Notes: generated by a model not told the origin, from the sequence alone. Counted from the stretch's first letter, positions 1-8,294 are shown. The stretch is 25,578 nucleotides of DNA from an uncultured Methylococcaceae bacterium (GCA_903903365.1 CAIUYS010000376.1:1-25578), one strand, 5' to 3'. Numbers and translations are program-made.

Positions 1-54
1 AGATAACTCGCAATAAATAACCCCCACCCTATCGTTCCCACGCTCCGGTGTCAG

Positions 55-161
55 TGCCATTAAGTTAAGACGTTCGCTGAGCGGAGTCGAAGCGATTTTG
101 CTGGCTTCGGCTTCGCTCAGCCAACGGTTTATCTTGCCAAGAGGCGCTTAACTTAATGGCA
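55..161. repeat. Terminal-inverted-repeat palindromic element, copy 1
   Basis: A perfect 15-base inverted repeat, TGCCATTAAGTTAAG at 55-69 and its reverse complement at 147-161, encloses an inner hairpin. In the inner hairpin 71-93 pairs with 104-126, with one mismatch and two G-T wobbles, around a 10-base loop. There is no coding capacity. The build is that of a small non-autonomous (MITE-like) or REP-like element. A second element with the same TTAAGTTAAG core in its ends lies at 24013-24135. Its mobility is inferred, not shown. Confidence 0.6.
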
Positions 162-214
162 TTGGGGTAGAAAGGATTTCTTAAGGTCTTTTTTCCTAAA
201 AATAAAATCCGTTG

Positions 215-244
215 AAATCCGTATAATCAGTGTCATCTGTGTTC
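215..244. repeat. Decayed ATCCGT...CATCTGTG interspersed motif
   Basis: The stretch reads AAATCCGT, then ATAATCAGTG, then TCATCTGTGTTC, which resembles short intergenic motifs scattered through many proteobacterial genomes. Related text occurs at 12228-12242 and 12318-12359 between the two SulP genes. The assignment rests on resemblance only. Confidence 0.3.
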
Positions 245-385
245 TATGAGCGAAACTGATATCTACCGAGTAGTTACGATGCGTTGAATCTACTATTTAA
301 AAAATCCAGGATCATGCAAGGTTGATCAGCACTGTGATAACCTTGTTTTTGATCATTAAAATAATCGTTATACACAAGGCATAAC

Positions 386-2695
386 ATGAATTCCCCCATC
401 GATACCAAAGAAGAAATCAGTCGGCAATTACATGATGCGGCTCTTGAATATCACGAGTTTCCTACCCCTGGAAAAATCAGTGTTACCCCAACCAAACAAC
501 TGACTAATCAGCGTGATCTTGCTTTGGCCTATTCACCCGGAGTTGCGGCCGCTTGTGAAGAGATTGTCGCTGATCCTGCCAATGTTTATAAATATACATC
601 ACGTGGTAATTTGGTTGCCGTAATTTCCAATGGCACAGCAGTGCTGGGTTTGGGTAATATTGGGCCACTTGCCGCCAAGCCGGTGATGGAAGGGAAGGGC
701 GTATTATTTAAAAAATTTGCCGGCATTGATGTTTTTGATATCGAGATTAATGAACTGGACCCTGACAAACTCTGCGACATTATAGCCTCGCTGGAGCCGA
801 CTTTTGGCGGCATTAATCTGGAAGATATTAAAGCCCCCGAATGCTTTTATATTGAGCGTAAATTACGCGAACGGATGAATATACCTGTATTCCATGACGA
901 TCAGCATGGCACCGCCATTATTGTCGGCGCCGCTATTTTAAACGGCCTGAAAGTGGTCGGTAAAAATATTACAGAGTGTAAGCTGGTGGCCTCGGGTGCC
1001 GGTGCTGCGGCCTTGGCTTGTCTGGATTTGTTGATAGAGCTGGGATTTCCGCTTGAGAATATTTACGTGACCGATCAAGCAGGCGTTATCTTTAAAGGTC
1101 GCGTTGAAAAAGACCAGAACAAAGCGCGTTTTGCTCAGGAAACCACAGCGCGAACCTTGGCAGAAGTGATATCAGGTGCGGATATTTTTTTAGGTCTGTC
1201 GGCAGGTGGTATATTAAAACCAGACATGGTTAAAACCATGGCACCTAAGCCGTTGATATTGGCACTGGCCAATCCAACACCTGAAATATTACCCGAAGAC
1301 GCTAAAGCCGTGCGCGAGGATGCCATCATTGCCACGGGTCGTTCTGATTATCCTAATCAGGTCAATAACGTATTGTGCTTCCCCTATATTTTTCGGGGTG
1401 CCTTGGATTGTGGCGCGACCACTATTACCCGCAAAATGGAAATTGCTGCTGTCCATGCGATTGCCGACTTGGCACAGGCGGAACAATCCGATATTGTTGC
1501 CAGCGCTTACGGTATCACTGATTTGTCTTTTGGTCCGGACTACTTGATTCCCATGCCCTTCGATCCACGCTTAATGACAAAAATCGCTCCGGCGGTTGCC
1601 AAAGCGGCTGAAGAATCCGGCGTTGCCATCCGCCCGATTAAGGATATGCAAGCTTACATTGATCGCTTGCAACAATTTGTCTATCACAGCGGCACCTTCA
1701 TGAAACCGATATTCCAGATTGCCAAAAATGCACCTGTCAACAAAAAACGTATTGTCTTTGCTGAAGGCGAAGAAGAACGGGTATTGCGTGCTGTGCAGGT
1801 TATCGTGGATGAAAAAATCGCTATCCCCATTTTAATTGGTCGTCCTGCGGTATTGCAATTTCGCATTGAAAAGTTTGGTTTACGCCTTCGACCCAACATA
1901 GACTTTGAGATTGTTAACCCTGAATTTGACAATCGTTACCGTGATTTCTGGGAAACTTATCTGAGAATGACCGCCCGAAAAGGTGTCACCGAACAATATG
2001 CCAAGCTGGAAATGCGTCGCCGCCATACCCTGATTGGTGCCATGTTGATTTATAAAGGGGATGCCGATGGCATGATTTGCGGCACTTTTGGCAATACAGC
2101 GTTGCATCTGGAATACCTTGACAAGGTGCTGGGTAAGCGTGCCGGTGTTAATGTTTATGCAGCCATGAATGTGCTTATATTGCCGGAACGCCAGATTGTC
2201 TTGGTTGATACCCATGTCAATGAAAATCCAACAGCGGTTCAGCTTGCTGAAATTACCCTGTTGGCCGCCGAAAAAATGCGTCGTTTGGGCGTGGAACCTC
2301 GCGTTGCTTTGCTATCGCATTCCAGCTTTGGTTCCAGCAACAGCGAGTCCGCCCAAAAAATGCGGGCAGCCTTGGCAATCATTCAGGCACAGGCACCCGA
2401 GCTGGAAGTCGATGGTGAAATGCATGGCGATGCCGCACTAAACTATGATCTGATGAAAAAAATGATGCCGGATTCAAAGTTAAAAGGCAGCGCCAATCTG
2501 CTGGTTTTACCCAATATAGATGCCGCCAACATTGCCTACAACCTGCTCAAGACCGCAGCGGGTTATGGGGTAGCGATAGGTCCCGTTATGCTCGGTTGCG
2601 CAAAACCGGTACATATCCTGACTCCCTCCGCCACCGTACGCCGCATTGTCAACATGACAGCGCTGTGTGTGTTGGATGCGGTGGAGGAACGCTAA
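386..2695 (+). CDS. maeB: NADP-dependent malic enzyme with C-terminal phosphotransacetylase-like domain
   Basis: Oxidatively decarboxylates malate to pyruvate and CO2 with reduction of NADP, linking the C4-acid pool to pyruvate and supplying NADPH in the cytoplasm. At 769 residues it has the usual length of the fused MaeB type. Residues 1-430 are the malic enzyme part: the LALAYSPGVA stretch near residue 49, the VMEGKGVLFKK segment with a conserved Lys at 104, the FHDDQHGTA metal/substrate motif at 169-176, and a Rossmann loop SGAGAAA at 203-209. Residues from about 430 to the end are a phosphotransacetylase-like domain (starting near FMKPIFQIAKNAP), which in enterobacterial MaeB is regulatory and senses acetyl-CoA rather than being catalytic. 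The start ATG follows an AAGG ribosome site. The gene stands alone and converges on the hyf operon. Confidence 0.95.
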   Translation: MNSPIDTKEEISRQLHDAALEYHEFPTPGKISVTPTKQLTNQRDLALAYSPGVAAACEEIVADPANVYKYTSRGNLVAVISNGTAVLGLGNIGPLAAKPVMEGKGVLFKKFAGIDVFDIEINELDPDKLCDIIASLEPTFGGINLEDIKAPECFYIERKLRERMNIPVFHDDQHGTAIIVGAAILNGLKVVGKNITECKLVASGAGAAALACLDLLIELGFPLENIYVTDQAGVIFKGRVEKDQNKARFAQETTARTLAEVISGADIFLGLSAGGILKPDMVKTMAPKPLILALANPTPEILPEDAKAVREDAIIATGRSDYPNQVNNVLCFPYIFRGALDCGATTITRKMEIAAVHAIADLAQAEQSDIVASAYGITDLSFGPDYLIPMPFDPRLMTKIAPAVAKAAEESGVAIRPIKDMQAYIDRLQQFVYHSGTFMKPIFQIAKNAPVNKKRIVFAEGEEERVLRAVQVIVDEKIAIPILIGRPAVLQFRIEKFGLRLRPNIDFEIVNPEFDNRYRDFWETYLRMTARKGVTEQYAKLEMRRRHTLIGAMLIYKGDADGMICGTFGNTALHLEYLDKVLGKRAGVNVYAAMNVLILPERQIVLVDTHVNENPTAVQLAEITLLAAEKMRRLGVEPRVALLSHSSFGSSNSESAQKMRAALAIIQAQAPELEVDGEMHGDAALNYDLMKKMMPDSKLKGSANLLVLPNIDAANIAYNLLKTAAGYGVAIGPVMLGCAKPVHILTPSATVRRIVNMTALCVLDAVEER

Positions 2696-2714
2696 GAGAC
2701 TTTATATTTACGCG

Positions 2715-2739
2715 GTAGGGGCGAGTTTGTCGCCCCTAC
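2715..2739. repeat. Perfect 10-bp hairpin GTAGGGGCGA/TCGCCCCTAC, possible terminator
   Basis: The stem arms at 2715-2724 and 2730-2739 are perfectly complementary around the five-base loop GTTTG. It lies 19 bases past the maeB stop and between two convergent genes, so it could end transcription. It lacks a following T-run, so it is not a textbook intrinsic terminator. The same GTAGGGGCGA palindrome is a widespread intergenic repeat type in bacteria. Confidence 0.5.
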
Positions 2740-2901
2740 AATGGGTCTTCTTATATGGGGGCGCTTTAATCGGGCTATTGGGTTAAAAGTTGATAAACAA
2801 AGAGCCCATAATTAAGTCGTACATCAAGATTTGAAAGCTAATGAAGTTTTAAAATGTTTCTGTCGTGGTTGCAAACCCCAACCGGCATCGGTAGTTACTA
2901 T

Positions 2902-3411
2902 TTATTTATTAATCAAGCCCAGTAAACCTTTTAAGAGTGCCAGTGGCGTAGGTGGACAACCCTCTATCGTCATATCGACGGGTATTACATTGGAGACTGC
3001 GCCGCAACTGGCATAAGATACGCCAAATTCTCCCCCGCAAGCGGCACAATCACCCACTGCAACCACCCATTTAGGATTGGGTGTCGCTTCGTAAGTGCGT
3101 AGCAATGCGGTCTGCATGTGCCGTGAAACCGGACCGGTCACCAATAACACATCGGCATGACGGGGTGAGGCGACAAAATGAATGCCAAAACGCTCAATAT
3201 CATAATACGGATTATTGAGGGCGTGGATTTCCAGTTCGCAACCATTACAGGAACCGGCATCGACCTGTCTTATGGCAATGCTGCCTGAAAATTGCTTGTC
3301 GATGTGGCGTTTGATTTGTATGCCCAGTTTTTCCAGTTCATCGTCCTTGGGTGCTTTGTATTTTTCGGTGACAATACCGGTTGTTAATATTTTTTTAAAA
3401 AGTCGTAGCAC
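2902..3411 (-). CDS. hyfI: Ehr/hydrogenase-4-like small subunit (NuoB family), 4Fe-4S protein
   Basis: Small electron-transfer subunit of the membrane complex, equivalent to NuoB of complex I and HyfI/HycG of group 4 hydrogenases. The 169 residues keep the ligands of the single proximal 4Fe-4S cluster: Cys55 and Cys58 in AGSCNGCELEI, a Cys in GDCAACGG (122-125) and Cys152 in EGCPPTP. It therefore should still bind an iron-sulfur cluster at the interface with HyfG. The start is a GTG, strongly supported by an AGGAGG ribosome site four bases upstream that overlaps the TAG stop of hyfG; no better ATG is available. It is the last gene of the operon. No HyfH-type ferredoxin gene adjoins it. Confidence 0.9.
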   Translation of the reverse strand: MLRLFKKILTTGIVTEKYKAPKDDELEKLGIQIKRHIDKQFSGSIAIRQVDAGSCNGCELEIHALNNPYYDIERFGIHFVASPRHADVLLVTGPVSRHMQTALLRTYEATPNPKWVVAVGDCAACGGEFGVSYASCGAVSNVIPVDMTIEGCPPTPLALLKGLLGLINK

Positions 3412-3419
3412 AATGCCTC

Positions 3420-5042
3420 CTATAAATCGTTGCCTGAATAAGAGCCATTCAGGGATTTGTTACACACAGGAAAATCCGGCACAATATTATTCAGTGTCAG
3501 TTTTTCCAGGGCTGGCCAGTTCAGGATACTGGGGTCGCGTGGATAAAAACGGGCGATTTTATTATCGTCATCAAAGCGAACATAAGTGGTGATTTCTCCC
3601 CGCCAACCCTCAACTATGCCCAACGCTTCACTCCCCGCTGGCGGTGTTTGCCAGTCGGCGAGGAGGTCACCTTCCGCAAGTTGCTCTATAAATTGATCAA
3701 TAAGTTTTAAGGCTGCATTGATTTCTTTGTACCTGACCCAGAATCGTGAGGCGATATCACCTTTATCTTCCAGCGCGACTTTAAACGTGACTTGATCGTA
3801 AGGTGAATAGGGCGCGTCGCGGCGCACATCAAAATCCTGGCCACTGGCACGGCCGACATAACCCAGCGTGCCAAAGGCGGCGGCGGTTTCTGGCGACAAG
3901 TAACCGGCGGTATAAAGTCGATCTTCCAGGGATGAATTAAGGTCTATTGCCGGCATGACTTCTGACAGTTCATTTTTTAACTGAAGCATCTCCTGTTTAA
4001 TCAAGGTACAGGCGGTTTCTGATAAATCACAGATAACGCCGCCGGGAACAATTCTGTCCATGAGCAAACGGTGGCCGAAAATGGTGGCATGGGTGCGTAA
4101 CCACAGTTCACGCAAGCGGGTAAACTGCATTTGTGCAAACACAAAAGCAACATCATTACAAATGGCACCCATATCGCCTAAATGATTGGCGACCCGTTCA
4201 CGTTCTGCCAGAATGCCGCGTATCAAAGCGGCGCGTGGCGGGATTGTAATGCCTGCGGCTTGCTCCATTGCCTGGCAAGCTGCCCAGCAATGTCCGACGG
4301 TGGTATCACCCGAAATCCGTCCGGCTAAACGCGCTAAAGATTCAGGTGTTCTGCCTTCGGCAATTTTTTCAATCCCTTTATGAACATAACCCAAGCGTTC
4401 TTCCAGATTTAAAATCAGTTCGCCGACTGCCAGAAAGCGAAAATGTCCGGGTTCAATAATACCTGCATGGACGGGGCCTACAGGGATTTCATAAACGCCT
4501 GCGCCATGCGCTTTAACAAAGGGGTAATTCATGTCCGGGGGCGTAACGGCTTGGGGTTCGCCTTGAACAGAAAAATCCTTGCGTAATGGATAACTGTGTT
4601 TACCCCACGCTTGATGGCGAGTCCAGCGCCGATTATCGGGATGTCCCGTAAAGCTAATGCCAAACAGGTCTTGGGTATGGCGTTCACTGCGATTGGCGGC
4701 AGGATAAACAGTGGCTTGTGAGGGCAATTCGGGGTGATCGGTATTGATGCGTGTGCGTAACAACACATAAATGCCTGCTTTTTCAAAGCAGGAATTAACG
4801 ATAAATACCGTCTCGGCGTGTTCTGCCCAACCGGCGACCCAGCGCAGATTTTGTTTTAGGGCGTATTGACTAAATTGTTGCCAGTGCTTGCTTTCAATTT
4901 GCCACAGCACGATTTTATCGCTCTGAGGCTCGCCGTTGAAGGCAGTGTTGACTGCATTTGGATTGATATGCGCGGGAACAATAAAAAATTCTGCGCTATT
5001 GAGTTGGTTTAAAAAATCCGTCGTCCAATTTGAAGCGCTCAT
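3420..5042 (-). CDS. hyfG: Ehr complex large subunit: NuoC-NuoD fusion lacking all NiFe ligands
   Basis: Resembles HyfG/HycE, the fused NuoC plus catalytic large subunit of group 4 hydrogenases. Residues 20-165 are the NuoC part (NRSERHTQDLFGISFTGHP near 117-135); residues 175-540 are the NuoD/large-subunit part. In true hydrogenases two motifs, RxCGxC and DPCxxC, give four Cys ligands to nickel and iron. Here the first reads RISGDT (242-247), Ser and Thr replacing Cys. The C-terminal one reads NGSYSG (532-537), Ser534 and Gly537 replacing Cys. The protein ends three residues later, with no cleavable maturation tail. It therefore cannot hold a NiFe centre and fits the Ehr class (energy-converting hydrogenase related). 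Automatic annotation would probably call it hydrogenase 4 subunit G. Its start overlaps the hyfF stop by four bases (ATGA). Confidence 0.9.
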   Translation of the reverse strand: MSASNWTTDFLNQLNSAEFFIVPAHINPNAVNTAFNGEPQSDKIVLWQIESKHWQQFSQYALKQNLRWVAGWAEHAETVFIVNSCFEKAGIYVLLRTRINTDHPELPSQATVYPAANRSERHTQDLFGISFTGHPDNRRWTRHQAWGKHSYPLRKDFSVQGEPQAVTPPDMNYPFVKAHGAGVYEIPVGPVHAGIIEPGHFRFLAVGELILNLEERLGYVHKGIEKIAEGRTPESLARLAGRISGDTTVGHCWAACQAMEQAAGITIPPRAALIRGILAERERVANHLGDMGAICNDVAFVFAQMQFTRLRELWLRTHATIFGHRLLMDRIVPGGVICDLSETACTLIKQEMLQLKNELSEVMPAIDLNSSLEDRLYTAGYLSPETAAAFGTLGYVGRASGQDFDVRRDAPYSPYDQVTFKVALEDKGDIASRFWVRYKEINAALKLIDQFIEQLAEGDLLADWQTPPAGSEALGIVEGWRGEITTYVRFDDDNKIARFYPRDPSILNWPALEKLTLNNIVPDFPVCNKSLNGSYSGNDL

Positions 5043-6502
5043 AACGGCGTACTCCCGGAGATTAACAAGGTGGCCTGTGAAAACCAGTTAGCCAGAAATT
5101 CGGGGATAGCCAAGCCTAGCCATAACACCAAACCTAAATGAATGATGACCGGCCACAAGTTGGCTTTAACGGGGTGTTGACCTTCCGGCTTATCGCCGTA
5201 AACCATGGGCTGTATATGTCTAAACAGGCCGGCAAAGGCAATGCCGATACCCAGTAATAATAACGGTGCCAGCCAGGGATAGCTGTGCATGGTAGCCAGC
5301 AAAACCAGGAACTCACTGGTAAAAACACCAAAAGGCGGGAAGCCGGCAATGGCTAACGTACCGATTAACAAACCCCAGCCTACCTTGGGTTGGGTTTTTA
5401 TCAAGCCTCGTATTTTATCCATGCTTTGCGTTCCGGCAAGCTGCGAGGCGTGACCCACGGTCACAAAAATGGCCGATTTTGTCAGTGAATGTACGGTGAT
5501 GTGCAGCAAAGCTGCAAACGTTGCCATGGGGCCGCCGATACCAAAAGCAAACGTCATCATGCCCATGTGTTCGATGGAGGAATAACTAAACAAGCGTTTA
5601 ATGTCTTTTTGCCGATGCAGAAATAAAGCGCCGACCAGAAAAGACAACAGTCCAAAGCCCATCATCAAGTAACCGGCTATATGGTTATGGCTGGCACCAT
5701 CCACCAGCATTTTATTACGTACTACGGCATATAAGGCATCATTTAACAACAGGCCGGACAAGACCGCAGACATGGGGGTAGGGCCTTCGGAATGGGCATC
5801 AGGCAACCAGTTATGCAAAGGCACCAGACCGATTTTAGTACCATAACCAACCAGCATGAAAACAAAGGCAATTTCCAATATTTCAGGATTTAATTTACTG
5901 GCGTTCTCGTAAAGCACCGACCACAACAAGGAGCTTTCACCATCGCCAATCTGCATCGCTGCGTAATACAGCAAAATGGTGCCGAACAGCGCTTGCGCAA
6001 TACCCACGCCACAAAGAATAAAGTATTTCCAGGCGGCCTCAATGGATTCAGGGGTTCGGTATAAACTCACCAGCATCACGGTCGCCAAGGTCGCACCTTC
6101 CATGGCTACCCACATAATACCCATGTTGTTGGTGGTTAGCACCAGATACATGGCCAACATAAAGCCTTGATACATGGAGTAATAAAGTTTTAACCGGTTA
6201 TCAGTCAGTTTGCCCAAGTCTTTTTCATGCGCCATATAGGGGCCGGAAAAAATTGACGTGGTGAGTCCGACAAAAGCAGTCAGAACAATCAAATACACGT
6301 TAAACGGGTCAATCAAAAAAGCCTTGTTGTCCGATAAAATAGTGCCTTGATTAAGCACATTAACCGCCAGCCAAATGGTCGCCAGCAAACAGATTGCGTT
6401 AAATCTGACATTGAGTTTTCCCATGTCGGCCCGGTGTCCGCCCAGTGCAAAAAACACAATGCCGACTAAAGGAATCAATAATACAAGATAGACCGCAATC
6501 AT
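5039..6502 (-). CDS. hyfF: Ehr/hydrogenase-4-like antiporter subunit F (NuoN/NuoM family)
   Basis: A 487-residue polytopic inner-membrane protein of the Mrp-antiporter/complex I proton channel family, about 13 to 14 hydrophobic segments. The channel residues are visible: the membrane Glu135 in MWVAMEGATLA and Lys223 in GYGTKIGLVPLHNWLPDAHSEGPTP, followed by SAVLSGLLLNDALYAVVR. These argue that it can move protons or Na+ through the membrane. It overlaps hyfE upstream and hyfG downstream by four bases each (ATGA), a sign of translational coupling. HyfF rather than HyfD is preferred from length, the DAHSEGPTP form of the motif and position in the operon. Confidence 0.9.
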   Translation of the reverse strand: MIAVYLVLLIPLVGIVFFALGGHRADMGKLNVRFNAICLLATIWLAVNVLNQGTILSDNKAFLIDPFNVYLIVLTAFVGLTTSIFSGPYMAHEKDLGKLTDNRLKLYYSMYQGFMLAMYLVLTTNNMGIMWVAMEGATLATVMLVSLYRTPESIEAAWKYFILCGVGIAQALFGTILLYYAAMQIGDGESSLLWSVLYENASKLNPEILEIAFVFMLVGYGTKIGLVPLHNWLPDAHSEGPTPMSAVLSGLLLNDALYAVVRNKMLVDGASHNHIAGYLMMGFGLLSFLVGALFLHRQKDIKRLFSYSSIEHMGMMTFAFGIGGPMATFAALLHITVHSLTKSAIFVTVGHASQLAGTQSMDKIRGLIKTQPKVGWGLLIGTLAIAGFPPFGVFTSEFLVLLATMHSYPWLAPLLLLGIGIAFAGLFRHIQPMVYGDKPEGQHPVKANLWPVIIHLGLVLWLGLAIPEFLANWFSQATLLISGSTPL

Positions 6503-7176
6503 TTATCCACCTCATTTAATTTATTTAATAAATCAACATCCAGTGAATCGATACTGGTGCGAATATGCAGGAAAAAAATACCAAACAGCACGGCTGCAAC
6601 CAATACGTCAAAAGCAACGCCCAGTTCAACCACCATGGGCATCCCTTTGGTGGCAACGATAGCGGCAAAAAACAAACCATTTTCAATCGACATAAACCCG
6701 ACCACATGCGCAACCGCCTGGCGATGCGAGATCATTAACAACATGCCCAACAGCACCACGGAGAGACTGACCGCCAGTGCATTCAGCATGACCGGCGAGG
6801 TAGTTTGTACGATAGGATGCAATACGTAATAGCTGAACACCATTAAACTGGCACCGCCCAGCATCACTAAGGTTTTGTTTGCTAACGCCTGAACATCCCG
6901 TTGGGTGTTCATAAGCAACACTTCACGCCTTAACATCCAAGGAATAAAGATGACTTTTAGCACCAAGGTCAACACGGCAGAAATATACAAATGCGGGTTA
7001 TTTAAACTGTAGGCTGCCAAAACTGTGGTTAAGGTTAATAGAAAACCCTGCACGGCAAAGACAAAGATTAAGCGTAACAACCGGCCTTGTCCCAGCATGA
7101 GAAAAGAAGTGAGACCTACCAAAGCCGCCATTGACAAAATAGCCTGCGTATAAAAATCGGTTTGTTCAATGTTCAT
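6499..7176 (-). CDS. hyfE: Ehr/hydrogenase-4-like subunit E (NuoK-like membrane protein)
   Basis: A 225-residue membrane protein with about seven hydrophobic segments. It matches HyfE, whose C-terminal half corresponds to the small complex I subunit NuoK; the segment VGFMSIENGLFFAAI (about 157-171) carries the buried acidic residue typical of NuoK-type proteins. It lies between the NuoH-like and NuoN-like genes, as in hydrogenase-4 operons. Its upstream ribosome site is weak (GGACC), so translation may depend on coupling to the short ORF at 7166-7294, whose stop lies eleven bases inside it. Confidence 0.85.
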   Translation of the reverse strand: MNIEQTDFYTQAILSMAALVGLTSFLMLGQGRLLRLIFVFAVQGFLLTLTTVLAAYSLNNPHLYISAVLTLVLKVIFIPWMLRREVLLMNTQRDVQALANKTLVMLGGASLMVFSYYVLHPIVQTTSPVMLNALAVSLSVVLLGMLLMISHRQAVAHVVGFMSIENGLFFAAIVATKGMPMVVELGVAFDVLVAAVLFGIFFLHIRTSIDSLDVDLLNKLNEVDK

Positions 7177-7294
7177 AATTTAGGTCCAAGGCAAAAGGTT
7201 CAAGGAACAAGGGGCAAAACTCAAGGCGTAACGTTATCGGTAAGGCATATTCCCCGCCTTGAATGGTAAATCTTTTACCTTGCGTCACTTTCAT
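7166..7294 (-). CDS. Possible 42-residue coupled ORF between hyfC and hyfE
   Basis: The 114-base gap between hyfC and hyfE is filled by an uninterrupted ORF. Its ATG overlaps the hyfC stop as ATGA, and its TGA lies eleven bases inside hyfE. It begins MKVTQGKRFTIQGGEYALPI and ends LDLNYEH. The overlaps match the coupling style of the rest of the operon. Against it, part of the gap (7185-7225) is a low-complexity run of CAAGGAACAAGG-like text that looks like an intergenic repeat, and no family is recognised. It may act only to carry ribosomes into hyfE. Confidence 0.35.
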   Translation of the reverse strand: MKVTQGKRFTIQGGEYALPITLRLEFCPLFLEPFALDLNYEH

Positions 7295-8235
7295 CGTGAC
7301 GCCTCCAGAATGATGTGGCTCAGCATGCCCAGCAAGCCTAATAAATAGGCAAAGCTTAGATACTCCTGCACGCGAAACAAGCGCATTTTTGCGACCAACG
7401 TTTCTGCTATTGCCAAAAATATCGCCAGTAAGGCCAGTTTTCCTATAATCGCGAGTAAACCATAGCCAAGGTCTTTAGCGTCAAAGGTTTCAGCGATACC
7501 CCAGGGTAAAAAGATATTGGCGATTAATACGCCATATAACATGAGCTTGAGTTGGCTTGCCCATTCAATCAGCGCCAGATGTCGGCCACTGTATTCCAGA
7601 ATCATGGCTTCATGAATCATGGTCAGTTCCAGATGCGTGGCAGGATTATCTACAGGAATCCGTCCGGTTTCAGCGATGGCAACCAAGATCAGGGCAAACA
7701 GGGCAAATACAAAAGAAGGTCTTAAGATAAGTCCCTCATTTAATACATGCGCAATGGCACCTGATAAATTGGTCGTAGAGGCCGTCATGGTCAGGGTAAA
7801 AATAGCCATTAACATGGCGGGTTCTGCCAGCGAAGAAATAGTCATTTCCCGGGATGAACCCATGCCACCAAATGCGGTACCTATATCCAGTCCCGCCAAG
7901 GCCAGAAAAAAGCGGGCAAAGGCAAAAAATCCCACCATCACAATGACATCCGCACTGGCTGAGGTGGGCAGATTAACCGCGATCAACGGCACCACGCTTG
8001 CCGCCAGCACAGTCGCAGAAAATATAAGGTAAGGCGCGGCTATAAATAGCCAGGATGCCTGTTCCGAGACTACCGGTTGTTTATGCGTTAATTTAAGTAA
8101 ATCCCGGTAGGGTTGTAACAGGGAAGGCGCTTTACGGTTTTGTAAATGGCATTTACACATTTTTAGCCAACCCGCCAATAACGGTGCGAGTACGACAAAT
8201 AACGTAGTTTGTAAAATGGCGATTAACCAGTTCAT
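7291..8235 (-). CDS. hyfC: Ehr/hydrogenase-4-like subunit C (NuoH family)
   Basis: A 314-residue membrane protein of the NuoH/HycD/HyfC family, the subunit that joins the membrane arm to the NuoB/NuoD-like module and forms the quinone- or ion-path cavity in complex I relatives. Eight or so hydrophobic segments are visible. Family signatures are LAGLDIGTAFGGMGSSREM (113-131) and the acidic loop AETGRIPVDNPATHLEL (188-204) followed by IHEAMILEYSGRHLALIEW, with Glu189, Glu203 and Glu209. The ATG is preceded by a GGAG ribosome site and is overlapped by the stop of a 20-codon ORF (8232-8294). Its own stop overlaps the ATG of the next short ORF. Confidence 0.9.
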   Translation of the reverse strand: MNWLIAILQTTLFVVLAPLLAGWLKMCKCHLQNRKAPSLLQPYRDLLKLTHKQPVVSEQASWLFIAAPYLIFSATVLAASVVPLIAVNLPTSASADVIVMVGFFAFARFFLALAGLDIGTAFGGMGSSREMTISSLAEPAMLMAIFTLTMTASTTNLSGAIAHVLNEGLILRPSFVFALFALILVAIAETGRIPVDNPATHLELTMIHEAMILEYSGRHLALIEWASQLKLMLYGVLIANIFLPWGIAETFDAKDLGYGLLAIIGKLALLAIFLAIAETLVAKMRLFRVQEYLSFAYLLGLLGMLSHIILEASR

Positions 8236-8294
8236 TGCGGCTCTCCAGAGGGTAGGGGCTTTTTGTTATAAGGCGTGACTGTATTTTTATCCAT
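8232..8294 (-). CDS. Possible 20-residue coupled ORF between hyfB and hyfC
   Basis: The 58-base gap between hyfB and hyfC is exactly bridged by a 20-codon ORF reading MDKNTVTPYNKKPLPSGEPQ. Its ATG overlaps the hyfB stop (TGATG) and its TGA overlaps the hyfC start (ATGA), so ribosomes could pass from hyfB to hyfC without leaving the message. The hyfC ribosome site GGAG lies inside it. The peptide is hydrophilic and lysine/proline-rich, with no membrane segment and no recognised family. It may be a true microprotein or only a translational bridge. Confidence 0.45.
   Translation of the reverse strand: MDKNTVTPYNKKPLPSGEPQ

Larger units (their letters stand above)
1..385. other. Repeat-rich non-coding region upstream of maeB
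   Basis: No credible gene is visible. The stretch holds a truncated copy of a common gammaproteobacterial intergenic motif (around 33-50, CGTTCCCACGCTCCGGTG), a terminal-inverted-repeat element (55-161) and a decayed ATCCGT/CATCTGTG-type repeat (215-244). The last 80 bases before maeB are AT-rich and presumably carry its promoter, but no clear pair of -35 and -10 hexamers stands out. Confidence 0.6.

Noticed and set aside
3215..3592. 125-codon plus-strand frame across the hyfG/hyfI junction
   Set aside because: It is antisense to two well-supported genes and has no recognisable features.
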